Assembly: GCF_900102215.1 (NCBI RefSeq)
Contig: NZ_FNBG01000038.1
Location: 1-42,771 of the forward strand
Source of the DNA: Fontibacillus panacisegetis
GTDB taxonomy: Bacteria > Bacillota > Bacilli > Paenibacillales > Paenibacillaceae
Reading direction: 5' to 3'
DNA: 42,771 nucleotides
Made by a program: the position numbers and the translations under genes. Below, piece after piece: positions 1 to 8,238 of the stretch (position 1 is the first letter of the stretch; each line of letters starts with the position of its first letter). Below the pieces are notes generated by a model. That model was given only the letters and a program-made list of their open reading frames with translations. It was not told where the DNA came from and searched no databases.

Positions 1-43
1 GGCTTTATCTACTATTTCGCGATGACTACACTTAAATTCCTTC

Positions 44-745
44 TTATTGAGGAACAAAACAAAAATCTCCGGGGTTGGGAGACCTAAGTAGTAACGATAA
101 TTCTAGAAATATAGATACGTCTTTTTTATACTTTGCATCTATATCGATTTTTTCTAATATACCTTCCTTAATAAGATTTCCATCAAATTCTTTATCTAAT
201 GGTTCCAATGTATTACCTTGTACTGTAAAGACCCCTTGTTGAGCAACTATCCTAGGATTATTTCTAATTGGATGGAGAGCAATGGAGTTAGTTGGAAAGG
301 GAGTCTCTGTATTTTTAGCAATTTTTTCTCGATATCTTTCCTTATGAGTTGTGTAAAAGTGTGAACCTCCTATCGTTTTCTTATTTAATTTAAGAGGGTT
401 AAGCATCCAAATTGTAATACCATTATTATCATCCCAACTGCTTGATGCAAAGAAAAGCGCTGTTGCAAAAGATTCGGTCCAGTCAAGTAGTCTCGTTTTT
501 ACACCATGGTGCTGCATGATATAGACTAAATTCCAATCATCCTCGTTATGATAAATATGCCCTAAATTCTTAAATAAATTATATTTAGTTCTCTCATTAT
601 TTAAAAACTGTTCAAGACTATCAAACTTTTATCGAAATAAAGAGGATTTTAGTTCCCAACTAGAATCTCCCTGTCCCCTAAACCAAACATTTCTATTATC
701 TTTTTTAAATTTCATAACTTGTTCAACAATGTTATCCCAAGACAT
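44..745 (-). pseudogene. FRG-domain protein, interrupted by an in-frame stop
   Basis: The minus strand reads as one FRG-domain protein of about 233 codons starting at ATG 745 after an AAGGAG site. A TAA at 629-631 (codon 39) interrupts it. Downstream of the stop the frame continues unchanged with the FRG signature QHHGVKTRLLDW (about residues 78-89) and ends at 44. The N-terminal part has WFRGQGDSSWEL, also typical of FRG proteins. The family is named for its Phe-Arg-Gly motif and is often found in accessory or defence regions; its biochemical role is not settled. The stop is a base substitution, so no frame is lost, and the downstream ATG at 517 could give a shortened product. It is the last cassette gene before the left window edge; its attC lies outside the window. 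Confidence 0.8.
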
Positions 746-778
746 GTTGTTATACTCCTTTTTATTTGCATGAATTTC

Positions 779-939
779 TGCTAACGTTTGGGTATCTACA
801 AACCTGAGAGGCTTAAGAGAGCGTATGCGACCGGGTCCGACGGACTTAGCCTCGCAGGGTTGTGAGCTTTATCCACTTCTCTGACTACTGCCTCATGTGA
901 ACCAAGGGCGAAGCCCGCAGCGTAGATACTGTGTTATAT
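779..939 (-). repeat. attC-like recombination site A
   Basis: Complete site following the NUDIX gene. Its ends are TGCTAAC and GTTATAT, and its inner arms are GTATCTAC and GTAGATAC. It belongs to the subfamily with a CCGGGTCCGACGGACTTAG centre, shared with the sites at 2136, 8057 and 14221. The right end GTTATATGAA complements the left end TTCATATAAC of the next site, which defines the NUDIX cassette. Confidence 0.88.
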
Positions 940-973
940 GAAGGATATGCCTTCGAAGAAATACCCTTACAGA

Positions 974-1396
974 TTACTTATTTCCCTCATTTGCATATGT
1001 TATTTCATTTCCTTCAATTAATTTTCTAAGTCCATCTTTATAATACGGCATTAATTTCTCAGCCTTATTAATATCCATCCAAGCTATCTTTGAAATTTCA
1101 TCAGGTCTAACAATCTCTTCGTTTCCTCCAATGATTTCAGCCCTAAACGTAAAAAAGATTGCATGTTCATTAATCTTTTCAAATTTGCATTCATTTAGAG
1201 CTACTAATCCAAATATCTTGATATCTAGCCCCGTTTCTTCTTTTGCTTCTCTTATTACTGCTTGCTCTAAAGTTTCATTGGTTTCAACGGCTCCTCCTGG
1301 TAGAGACCAACTATCACGATCTATATTGTGTACCATGAGGACTTTAGATTTCGAATTATTAGTTATTAGAGAATAAGTAACATCCACTCGTTTCAA
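974..1396 (-). CDS. NUDIX hydrolase
   Basis: This is a 140-residue MutT/NUDIX protein. The NUDIX box (G-x5-E-x7-RE-x2-EE-x-G) is complete at about residues 34-56 and contains REAKEETG, the metal-binding helix. The length and single-domain layout are usual for small NUDIX enzymes that hydrolyse nucleoside-diphosphate-linked compounds. The substrate cannot be read from the sequence. It is the only gene in its cassette: attC A lies 34 bp past its stop, and the cassette start is 40 bp upstream of its ATG. The reading frame is intact, unlike both neighbouring cassettes. Confidence 0.9.
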   Translation of the reverse strand: MKRVDVTYSLITNNSKSKVLMVHNIDRDSWSLPGGAVETNETLEQAVIREAKEETGLDIKIFGLVALNECKFEKINEHAIFFTFRAEIIGGNEEIVRPDEISKIAWMDINKAEKLMPYYKDGLRKLIEGNEITYANEGNK

Positions 1397-1436
1397 TTGA
1401 TAACATCCCTTCTGTTAATAAATCTGCATATCTTTC

Positions 1437-1581
1437 ATATAACGTTCGTGTATTCACGAAACGCCCCAGCCCTAGATAGCTCTTATCTTAGGCTGGGGCG
1501 TTTGTTGTCTGAACTTCTTCCATGATTATACATCTGACAACCAAAGGGCGATAGCCCTGCAGCGTGAATACGGTGTTAGAC
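1437..1581 (-). repeat. attC-like recombination site B
   Basis: Complete site with ends ATATAAC and GTTAGAC and arms GTATTCACG / CGTGAATAC. Its central CCCCAGCC..GGCTGGGG palindrome and TAGATAGCTCTTATCTTA core are shared almost base for base with the sites at 2806, 9891 and 15296. Confidence 0.9.
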
Positions 1582-2117
1582 GAAGTTCCCCTCTTCATTG
1601 ATTACACCTTCAACTTTAAGTCTGATATTTTTAAATTTATTTACAATTATGTTTTCATCTTCATCAATTTTTAAAAGTCTTCTCTTACCCAATCTCTTAT
1701 CAAACCACGACATCGCTTTAATTATTGGGTTGAGAGAGTTCATTGCTTCGTCTATTGATAAGTTTAGATATTCTTCAATTGCTTTATAGAATTCAAACTG
1801 ATTATGTATCCTTGTCTTTCCATTTCTTCATCTGCAATTTTGTACGCTTCATAATACCCATCCTTTTGTTCTGGATTTCTCCAATCATGAGAATCAGATT
1901 CCTCCCTGATCCTGTCTGCAGCAATATTAAATTCATATCGTAACTTAACTGTACAAAAGTCATGTATGATTTCATTATCAAAAGTAATCCATGATCTGCC
2001 AACCTTATCATGAGAACCTCTATATCGAGTACTATTATAAACAACTCTGCCTCTCAAAGATTCACAGAGTCTTGATTCAATTTGCTCTTTCATCTTACTC
2101 CATTGCAAATACCCCAC
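1576..2117 (-). pseudogene. SF0329-family hypothetical protein, frameshifted
   Basis: Two overlapping frames on the minus strand make one protein of about 180 residues. The first (2117 to about 1805) has the sequence RGRVVYNSTRYRGSHDKVGR followed by W-I-T, typical of SF0329-type proteins. The second resumes near 1805 with FEFYKAIEEYLNLSIDEA and SWFDKRLGKRRL and ends at a TAA inside the attC right end (1576-1578). One base appears lost near 1800-1815 (QGYI to QFEF). The family has no established function. Apart from the frameshift the gene looks full length. Its stop codon is formed by the R'' core of attC B, so the cassette boundary ends the protein. Confidence 0.75.
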
Positions 2118-2135
2118 CTCGATTTAGGGAATTTC

Positions 2136-2289
2136 GTCTAACGTTCTTGTATCTACGAACCTGAGAGGCTTAAGGGAGCAATGCGACCGGGTCCGACGGA
2201 CTTAGCCTCGCAGGGTTGTCCGTGAATCATCTCCTCTGCCAAATGCATCACCAGGACCAAGGAGCGCATGCGACGTAGCGGTGTTATCT
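2136..2289 (-). repeat. attC-like recombination site C
   Basis: Complete site with ends GTCTAAC and GTTATCT, in the CCGGGTCCGACGGACTTAG subfamily. Its left end complements the right end of site B (GTTAGACGAA / TTCGTCTAAC). It follows the PH-like pseudogene. Confidence 0.9.
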
Positions 2290-2313
2290 GAAGGAGTCCA
2301 CTTCTTGAGTAAC

Positions 2314-2762
2314 CTACGGATTGTAGATGTACTTTATCTTATCTACTTCTTTCAATTGAATATTATATTTACTTTTTAAATATCTCCCAACGCTGTTACC
2401 ATTATTTGTGAATGACGCGCTCACTATAATTTTTTTGTTATTCTTTAAATGAAGGATGAAATAATCTTCGGGGTTGGACTTACCAATATGAATATAGATT
2501 TGACCGAACTTTTTTTTGTCACCGCGTCAATAGTTTTTATATCTTTAATTTCTATCTCTTCTCTCTTATAGAAAAAAGATCGTTTAATGACTCTCGATTC
2601 CGTCACCTCGATATCAGATGAAACCCCATAAAACAATAGATATAGAAGTAAAGCCACAAAAATATAAGTTATCGAATTCATGGAATTGATGTAGCTAATA
2701 ACAATGGCAGCTAAAACAATGACCACTCCAACTACAATGGATTGATTGGCTCTGAATTTCAT
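2314..2762 (-). pseudogene. Two-TM membrane protein with PH-like C-terminus, frameshifted
   Basis: The N-terminal frame from ATG 2762 has two adjacent membrane segments (about residues 9-26 and 30-46), then a beta-rich stretch (DIEVTESRVIKRSFFYKREE) like bacterial PH-type domains. The frame shifts in an 8-A run near 2511-2518. The other frame then continues FGQIYIHIGKSNPEDYFILH to TAG at 2314. The whole span would give about 150 residues. A homopolymer slip is the simplest cause. The PH assignment rests on pattern only. The cassette runs from site C to site D and holds no other gene. Confidence 0.6.
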
Positions 2763-2805
2763 GATTTCTCGCCTTTCTGGGTTTTAATTATATTTGGACT
2801 CTTTC

Positions 2806-2949
2806 AGATAACGTTCTTGTTTTCACGAAACGACCCAGCCTTAGATAGCTCTTATCTTAGACTGGGTCGTTTGTTGTCTGAGCTCTTCCATGATTATTCA
2901 TCTGACAACCAAGGGGTGGTAGCCCCGATGCGTGAATACGGTGTTATAC
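2806..2949 (-). repeat. attC-like recombination site D
   Basis: Complete site with ends AGATAAC and GTTATAC and arms TTTTCACG / CGTGAATAC, in the CCAGCC..GGCTGG subfamily like site B. Its left end pairs perfectly with the right end of site C. It follows the HAD gene. Confidence 0.9.
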
Positions 2950-2974
2950 GAAGTAACTTCGTATCCTTGATATT

Positions 2975-3682
2975 TCAATCAATAAGTTTTTTAATTGTTT
3001 TCTCCAATTCAAATAGGTTCTTAATACTTTTATAATCACCATTAATTACTTCTTCATAACCTCTTAAAAGCCATATAGTATGTATCCCTAACTTCTTCGC
3101 GCCTTCCAAGTTATGAATATTGTCATCTACAAAAATAGCCTCGCTGGGATTGACATTCAGTTCCTTCAAAGCAGTCGTATACATCAGTTCATTAGGTTTC
3201 CTAACTCCTAATATAGACGACATAACAAAAGAAGAAAAATAATTTCGTAAATTAAAATTAACAAATACCCTTTCTAATGATGGCCATGTATCCGAAACAA
3301 CACCTAGCTTATAAGTAGCACTTAGTCTAGGTATAACTTCAAATACATCATCATGAAATAAGAATTTCTCGTCATTGAACACTGTATCTTTTGCAATACA
3401 TTCTATCTCGGTTTTTGTTAGTTGTAATTGTGGAAGTTGTTTGGCAAATTCACTATAGAATTCTAGAAACAAATCGTATTCTTCTTGTTCCGTTAAAACA
3501 TAATCCTGCCCATCTATACTTTGTAAACAAATTTGAAAAACCTTCTGTAATAAATCAGATCCTTGCTTTTGAAACAAGGGTTTATCAATATATTTATAAA
3601 AGTTAGGTGGAATAAACCAATGTCCTGTTCTAGGATGATTCAAAACTCGTCCTGAATCAAAAAGTATCGCTTTAATTTTCAT
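2975..3682 (-). CDS. HAD-superfamily hydrolase (family IA-like)
   Basis: This 235-residue protein has the HAD motifs in order: motif I ILFDSGRVL with the nucleophile Asp at about residue 9, motif II VVSDTW (Ser, about 130), motif III Lys in GVRKPN (about 161) and motif IV FVDDN (about 185). Between motifs I and II is a helical cap of about 90 residues. The position two after the nucleophile is Gly rather than Asp. This is common in one HAD-like subgroup, but it removes the usual general acid and makes phosphatase activity less certain. The frame is intact. It is the single gene of the cassette bounded by sites D and E. Substrate is unknown. Confidence 0.88.
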   Translation of the reverse strand: MKIKAILFDSGRVLNHPRTGHWFIPPNFYKYIDKPLFQKQGSDLLQKVFQICLQSIDGQDYVLTEQEEYDLFLEFYSEFAKQLPQLQLTKTEIECIAKDTVFNDEKFLFHDDVFEVIPRLSATYKLGVVSDTWPSLERVFVNFNLRNYFSSFVMSSILGVRKPNELMYTTALKELNVNPSEAIFVDDNIHNLEGAKKLGIHTIWLLRGYEEVINGDYKSIKNLFELEKTIKKLID

Positions 3683-3725
3683 TTTTTTCGCTCTTTCTAT
3701 TCTAAATGATTATTGAAGTTATTTC

Positions 3726-3905
3726 GTATAACGTTTGTGCATTCACGAACCCTCACTGGCTTAAGCTGCCGACCGATCTAGCGAAGCGATCGGGTCGCCG
3801 GGTCGGAGACTTAGCCAATGCAGGGTTGTCCGCTGAGATAACTTCATTGAAAATGCTTCCCGCGGACCGAGGGCGAATGCCCAATGCGTGAATGCTGTGT
3901 TATCG
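3726..3905 (-). repeat. attC-like recombination site E
   Basis: Complete site of about 180 bp with ends GTATAAC and GTTATCG and arms GCATTCACG / CGTGAATGC. It contains an extra GATCTAGCGAAGCGATC hairpin in one arm. The left end pairs perfectly with the right end of site D (TTCGTATAAC / GTTATACGAA). Confidence 0.9.
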
Positions 3906-3955
3906 GATGTCAATGCCTTCTTTGAAATACCATTCAAGTCCTTGGGGTATATTGC

Positions 3956-4578
3956 TTATACTAGATGTGAAGTGTCATTAAAAAGCTGAAGTATATTCTG
4001 TTTGAAACTATTATTATTTAGTAACGATATACTACCTACAGAACCAGAAAAGTACGCTGTATTAAGCATTTCAGGCGTGAACTTCAACCACCAAGCAATA
4101 ATATATGCCAATGTCCCACCATGAGTTACTATTATTAAGTTTGACTTATCAATTTCACAAATATTCTCCATACCATTAGAGACTCGAGTATAAAACTGTC
4201 TCCATGTTTCGCCATCTTGAAATTCTTGATAATCTAAATCAAATCCCTCGCTATTTTTTGGGTTTCTATTTACTCTAGCCCAATCCTTTGTTTTTCCTGC
4301 TGCGATTCCAGTATTTATTTCCCTTAGGGAGTTATTTTTCTTTACTTGTATATCTTATCTAGTTGTTCACCAATAATAGATGCAGTCTGAGACGCTCTCA
4401 TTAAGTCTGAAGCATAGAGAGAATATTCATTTGGATCTAGATTTTTCTGTAGCCTTATCCCAACTGCTTCAGCTTGCCTTTTACCTAATTCGGTTAATGG
4501 TGTATCCGTCCAACCACCAGTCATATTGTTAACATGATGTTCGGATTGACAATGTTGAATAACATATATTTGCCTCAT
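3956..4578 (-). pseudogene. Histidine phosphatase family protein, frameshifted
   Basis: The frame from ATG 4578 begins MRQIYVIQHCQSEHHVNNMT, holding the catalytic His of the phosphoglycerate-mutase/phosphatase fold. QHC replaces the usual RHG. It continues through TPLTELGKRQAEA and YASDLMRASQTA. It stops at TAA near 4345. The adjacent frame continues SLREINTGIAAGKTKDWARV, then FQDGETWRQFYTRV and IVTHGGTLAYI (second catalytic His) to the stop at 3956. The joined length is about 207 residues, normal for the family. One indel near 4340-4350 separates the two halves. The cassette lies between site E and the attI-like copy at 4645; its start GTTAGCGGA nearly matches its end GTTATCGGA. Confidence 0.85.
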
Positions 4579-4644
4579 CTAATATACTCCTTTCCAAAAG
4601 AAAGCATTTTATTTTTACGCTTTGAATATGATTGCATTGATTTC

Positions 4645-4760
4645 CGCTAACTTATCTATCTCTGCATGTCATAAAACCAGCAAAATTCTAGATATTCCTG
4701 AACCCTTCTATCTCCTTGAGTATACCTGTAATACAATATTTTGTTAGCTAATTTTATCAT
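4645..4760 (-). other. Candidate second attI-like junction
   Basis: The core CGCTAAC (4645-4651) is followed not by an attC but by about 110 bp that aligns with 30,875-30,990 beside the integrase remnant. Both share CTATCTCTGCA at the same distance from the core and CCTTGA-TATACCT at nearly the same spacing (81 versus 82 bases from GATTTC to CCTTGA). No inner attC arms are present. I read it as a diverged copy of the array's platform end. Confidence 0.5.
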
Positions 4761-4771
4761 CCCCGCACATG

Positions 4772-4796
4772 AAAAAAAGCCCTTGGTTTCAAGGGC
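4772..4796 (-). terminator. Rho-independent terminator of the 45-codon ORF
   Basis: On the minus strand, GCCCTTG-AAAC-CAAGGGC is followed by seven T residues. It lies about 37 bp past the stop codon of the small ORF at 4833-4970. Confidence 0.8.
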
Positions 4797-4832
4797 ATAA
4801 CAATGAAGATTGACTCCCTAGAATGAGACAAG

Positions 4833-4970
4833 TTAAAACACCTTCAAGAGAAAGCAACCATGTCGTAAGATATGTAGGTAACAACAGTCAGCTAGTAAAA
4901 ACCTGAATGAGATGGTACCAAAACCCACACCGATTTCAACGCCCTTTGTGATGTAATCTAATATTTTCAT
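4833..4970 (-). CDS. Small 45-residue protein, unknown
   Basis: ATG 4970 has a strong GGAGGGTG site eight bases upstream, and the ORF runs 45 codons to TAA at 4833. A Rho-independent terminator follows, so this looks like a complete short transcription unit. The predicted peptide begins MKILDYITKGVEIGVGFGTI and then has a hydrophobic, Cys- and Leu-rich tail (SFRFLLADCCYL). I do not recognise it. It could be a small membrane peptide or the decayed start of a longer gene. It lies between the attI-like copy and an orphan attC end at 5000, where an attC half is expected but missing. Confidence 0.45.
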   Translation of the reverse strand: MKILDYITKGVEIGVGFGTISFRFLLADCCYLHILRHGCFLLKVF

Positions 4971-4999
4971 TAGAATCACCCTCCGATTCATAAAAAACA

Positions 5000-5013
5000 G
5001 CGTTAGATGCAGT
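5000..5013 (-). repeat. Orphan attC half-end
   Basis: GCGTTAGATGCAG has the form of an attC right end (GTTAGATGC, the form seen in many resistance cassettes) and lies just past the stop of the gene at 5030-5465. The matching left half is absent; the small-ORF unit replaces it. Confidence 0.4.
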
Positions 5014-5029
5014 GGCCGACTGCTTCGAA

Positions 5030-5465
5030 TTAGTAAATTATATCTTCATCTTCCATCACTCGAATTTCTATTGATATACTGCTTACTTTATCTTCCTTTT
5101 CCCCTAGAAAGCATTCTCTGGAGATAATCCAATATATACATTTCCTTTATAATAATAGTTATAGAAATATTCATCTTTAAATGTGGCAAGTTTTTTAACC
5201 TTTGGACTTTTGCTATCATCAATGTCCCTATCCTTATTCATTCGATCCAAAGTTTCTGAATATTGACCGGAAATGTTCAATTCAGGATAACTAAAATAAA
5301 TTTCACATCCTTCACAACCTTCAGAAGAATTATCAGTTCCATTCCCGTATAATTCTTCAACTTCCTCTTTTGTCATTAATAGCTTTATCTTATCAACCTC
5401 AAAGGATCAAAAATAACAATCATAAAAATTATAATTATCAATAAACGTCTTTCTTCTCTTTTCAT
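5030..5465 (-). pseudogene. Membrane-anchored small protein downstream of the UDG-like gene, two frameshifts
   Basis: ATG 5465 overlaps the stop of the upstream UDG-like gene (ATGA). The first frame gives MKREERRLLIIIIFMIVIF, a basic start and a membrane segment. Near 5400 the frame shifts to the longest open stretch (5376-5104), with KEEVEELYGNGTD and a CEGCEIYFSYPEL motif. A second shift near 5115 leads to a tail ECFLGEKEDKVSS..EDIIY ending at 5030. Restored, the protein is about 145 residues: one N-terminal anchor and an acidic outer domain. I do not recognise the family. The stop-start overlap indicates translational coupling with the UDG-like gene, so the two were carried together. Confidence 0.55.
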
Positions 5466-6055
5466 AAAATAACTTCTGCATATTCAAAAGCACTCTTAAT
5501 ATCTTCGGCTATCATGTATCTCTTACTCTTCTCAAGATTATAGCTATCTCCGGTCTGTGTGTATGACGGATAAAATCTAATATTGTTATAAATATACTCT
5601 TGGTTTCTAATTTTATATGTGGAGCCACTAGCAATAACTTTGACACCATGCTTTCTCTTATATATGTAATTTATTGATTTTATCGCAAAATCCCCCATGC
5701 ACATTATGGATTTAACATTATGAAATGGTTCAATCTCTTTTTCTAACACCAGACTACAATTCTTGATTGTAGTAGCGGAGACTAAATAATCTTTCTTACT
5801 GCATTTGATGGCTGTTGTTAAATATATCCCCATGCTATTAAGATCATCAAAGGAATTTATGTTATACCCTGAATCCGCTAGAGCTTGCTGAGTCGTCCTG
5901 AAAAAAGCGGCTTCTTCATTAATGTAAAAATTGTCGTCCAAATTTTTGGGCAATGCTTCAGATATCATAATTACTTTAACCTGCTCGCTCGAGATACTTG
6001 CCTTTGGCAGATAGATCTCTTGATTCACATCCTTGCATTTTTTTTCACATATCAT
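5462..6055 (-). CDS. Uracil-DNA glycosylase-superfamily protein
   Basis: This 197-residue protein has the outline of the family 4/5-like uracil-DNA glycosylase fold: an active-site-like start MISEALPKN (about residue 30), CMGDFAIKSI (about 118) and a late PSYTQTGDSYN (about 163) where the family has H-P-S-x-x. The His of that motif is not present (YPSYT), and only part of the iron-sulfur Cys set is seen (MICEKKC at the start). DNA-repair activity is therefore uncertain. The frame is intact. Its stop overlaps the start of the membrane-anchored gene at 5465, and a GNAT gene lies 53 bp upstream with no attC between, so this cassette now holds three genes or two cassettes whose attC was lost. Confidence 0.65.
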   Translation of the reverse strand: MICEKKCKDVNQEIYLPKASISSEQVKVIMISEALPKNLDDNFYINEEAAFFRTTQQALADSGYNINSFDDLNSMGIYLTTAIKCSKKDYLVSATTIKNCSLVLEKEIEPFHNVKSIMCMGDFAIKSINYIYKRKHGVKVIASGSTYKIRNQEYIYNNIRFYPSYTQTGDSYNLEKSKRYMIAEDIKSAFEYAEVIL

Positions 6056-6108
6056 GCAATTACCAGTTGATATAATATTACCTCCATACTTTGTTTTCTT
6101 ACGCTTTA

Positions 6109-6606
6109 TTATTCCACTTGATTTTTAACTATTAATTTATAGAGTCCTGTTACCTTATCAAAATTATACCCGTTATTCACTAATACTCTTATAGATGCGA
6201 TATTTTCCTTAATAGGGTCCGCTATCAGTTGTACAGGCTTTTCATTATCAATAACCCGTTTATTTAATTCTTTTACTAACTTATTTCCAATCCCCTTACC
6301 TAATAATTGTTCATCACCAATTAAATAATCAATTCCATATGTCCCCAGCGGTTCATTATCCCAGGCGTAACCTTCCCCGGTCTTGCCAACATCATAATAT
6401 TGACAAAATCCAATTGGAACTTGGTTATATTCAACTATATGATGAACTATCCATGAATACTGTCCATTAAAATTATTGATTTCATCCAGCCATTCTTGAG
6501 GATCGCCGAACCATTTTTTTATATGCTCCTTATTTAACCATTCTTCTACAAGTGAAATATCGTTACTTGACATTTTCCGAAGAAAAACATTAATCAATTC
6601 ATCCAT
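6109..6606 (-). CDS. GNAT acetyltransferase, AAC(6')-like
   Basis: This 165-residue GNAT protein has WLNKEHIKKWFGDPQEWL near the N-terminus, then GIDYLIGDEQLLGKGIGNKL (about residues 90-109), which combines beta-4 with the acetyl-CoA loop Q/G-x-G-x-G/A. ADPIKENIASIRVLVNNGY follows. This order and wording match the AAC(6')-Ib-like branch of GNATs, which acetylate aminoglycosides, but related enzymes act on other amines and resistance cannot be claimed. The frame is intact. The gene is followed by the UDG-like gene and preceded, across its start side, by attC G. Confidence 0.78.
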   Translation of the reverse strand: MDELINVFLRKMSSNDISLVEEWLNKEHIKKWFGDPQEWLDEINNFNGQYSWIVHHIVEYNQVPIGFCQYYDVGKTGEGYAWDNEPLGTYGIDYLIGDEQLLGKGIGNKLVKELNKRVIDNEKPVQLIADPIKENIASIRVLVNNGYNFDKVTGLYKLIVKNQVE

Positions 6607-6651
6607 GTGCAGCCCTCTATTTTAAATTTAATATTGTATTGCATTTCTCTC

Positions 6652-6750
6652 AGGTAACGTAAAGGTATTCACGAAACGACTAGCTTTAGATATCTACTTA
6701 TCTTTTTCCAACCAAGGATGCAAGTCCGCTGCGTGAATCTCGTGATATAG
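6652..6750 (-). repeat. attC-like recombination site G, decayed
   Basis: Left end AGGTAAC and right end GATATAG (expected GTTATAG), with arms GTATTCACG / CGTGAATCT. It is about 100 bp, with part of the centre missing, but the CCAACCAAGG block common to the array is still present. Confidence 0.7.
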
Positions 6751-6786
6751 GATGTCAACGCTTTTTCGAGACACTAAATAAAAGCA

Positions 6787-7554
6787 CTATTGCTGTATTG
6801 TTAATTCTTCAATTTCTTCCAACATATACGTTGCGTAGTTCAATAATGTTTTCTTACTAAGATTTAAATTTTCTACTTCATTATTGTACTTTGCAAGGCA
6901 TTGAGCGATTACGTCTTTATATTCAGTTGGTACCATGTTCAGTGCCCATTCTCCTGCCTCTTTCTTCGAAGAGATTACCGAATCTCTTAAATATAGAAGA
7001 ACTCTAGAAAGATTCAAAACATAGTAAATAGGATTATCAGTAATTCCTTCAAGTGCTTCATCAACATCAGATTTAATTGATTCAACATAATAACGCTTAT
7101 CTATAGGCTTGATTACGTTTTTTATTTGTTCACCGAAAAGTACAATTCCACGATTATACGTTATAACGAAGTGAGCAGCTAAATCGGAATCTTCATACCC
7201 CCCACAAAAATAATTCTCATCTGTTTTATACTTCTCTTTATGAAATGATGAATAATGAAATTCAAAAGGTGTTGGATATACAAAGTTATCGGCATATGCT
7301 TCCAATACTATGCTTAATTCAAATCCCTTTATCACATTCATCTCATCTTCAATATTGATTAATTTCCTTGCAATTTTCTTATAGATATCGATGGGTTGTT
7401 TTTCTCTGATAATTACTAAAATATCTATATCGCTTTGAGCGGGATTAAAACATCCCATGGCCATAGATCCGTGTAAATAAATTCCTATAACAGACTCCGA
7501 TAATTCTTCTTTCAAAAGACAAGTTACATTATCCAAAATAATTTGTTGGTTCAA
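6787..7554 (-). CDS. Aminoglycoside nucleotidyltransferase-like protein (AadA/ANT(9) type)
   Basis: This 255-residue protein begins with a nucleotidyltransferase domain: GIYLHGSMAMGCFNPAQSDI then D-I-L-V (about residues 24-46), the G-S-x(n)-D-x-D metal site of Pol-beta-like transferases. The C-terminal half has the AadA-type helical domain, with ISSKKEAGEWAL (about 193-204) resembling the SKD-x-A-x-x-W-A-L signature of streptomycin/spectinomycin adenylyltransferases. Length (about 260) and domain order fit that family. Modification of an aminoglycoside or spectinomycin by AMP transfer is the likely reaction; substrate and any resistance are inferred. The frame is intact. It is the single gene of its cassette, between sites G and H. 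Confidence 0.78.
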   Translation of the reverse strand: MNQQIILDNVTCLLKEELSESVIGIYLHGSMAMGCFNPAQSDIDILVIIREKQPIDIYKKIARKLINIEDEMNVIKGFELSIVLEAYADNFVYPTPFEFHYSSFHKEKYKTDENYFCGGYEDSDLAAHFVITYNRGIVLFGEQIKNVIKPIDKRYYVESIKSDVDEALEGITDNPIYYVLNLSRVLLYLRDSVISSKKEAGEWALNMVPTEYKDVIAQCLAKYNNEVENLNLSKKTLLNYATYMLEEIEELTIQQ

Positions 7555-7598
7555 TTCTATCTCCGCCTTTTTTAATTTCGTGCTCTTGCGTTGATTCC

Positions 7599-7665
7599 CT
7601 CTAACGTTGCGTAATTCTGACTCCCAAACAGCTTAAGGACCGTAGGTCCGAAGAGTTCTCTTCAT
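7599..7665 (-). repeat. attC-like site H, truncated
   Basis: Left end CTCTAAC-GTTGCG is present with GCTTAAGGACC, but the right half is lost; the truncated NUDIX gene follows directly. Confidence 0.6.
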
Positions 7666-7677
7666 CGAAAAACCTCA

Positions 7678-7893
7678 CTAATTCTCTTTGAATGTACTCT
7701 CAAAAAAGGGTCCTTCAACATCATTTATATAGTTTTCAAAAGAGGTTCTAATACTTTCATGAAACTCAACATGTCCTCCTGGTAAAAATGTATTATCCAT
7801 TCCTATACAATGGGCAACTAAAAGATATTTATCGGTTAATATGACTCCTCGAGCCAGCACGTGATATTTCCGTGGTTGTTCTTCTTTTAACAT
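7678..7893 (-). pseudogene. NUDIX hydrolase, truncated
   Basis: ATG 7893 opens a NUDIX-like N-terminus (HVLARGVILTDKYLLVAHC, then TFLPGGHVEFHESIRTSF). The box begins normally (GGHVEFHES) but the helix with RE-x-x-EE-x-G is missing, and the protein jumps to unrelated residues and stops after 71. An internal deletion has removed the catalytic part. The adjoining attC (site H) is also cut short, so one deletion may have taken both. Confidence 0.7.
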
Positions 7894-8056
7894 CTTGAGG
7901 CTCCTTCTAAAAATTGTTGGTTATTTTTCATACACGTTGCCTCATCTACGACGCTACCCGGCCTCATAATTTCTTTACCTATGTATAAAATTTCCCTGCA
8001 TCTCAGGATCGTCCAACATAAGTTTTTAATGAATTTAATATTGGCTTCACTCTTTC

Positions 8057-8208
8057 AGATAACGTTCATGTATCTACGAACCCGTGAGGCTTAAGGGAAG
8101 GTTAGTGACCGGGTCCGACGGACTTAGTCTCATAGGGTTGTGAGCTGAAGGGGCTTCTCCGCTACCCCATCATACGAACCGAGAGCGTAGCCCATAGCGG
8201 AGTTAGCT
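8057..8208 (-). repeat. attC-like recombination site I
   Basis: Complete site with ends AGATAAC and GTTAGCT, in the CCGGGTCCGACGGACTTAG subfamily. The right inner arm has decayed (ATAGCGGAG in place of CGTAGATAC). Confidence 0.85.
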
Positions 8209-8238
8209 GATGTCGTATTCTTCTCTGAAAGACCTACT

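Noticed and set aside
1598..1943. Plus-strand ORFs of 63 and 66 codons
   Set aside because: They are the reverse of the SF0329 frames and site B, without start signals.
44..4578. Frameshifts explained as sequencing error only
   Set aside because: Some are in homopolymers and could be errors, but others are substitutions or large deletions, and the 11 kb of flanking chromosome has none.
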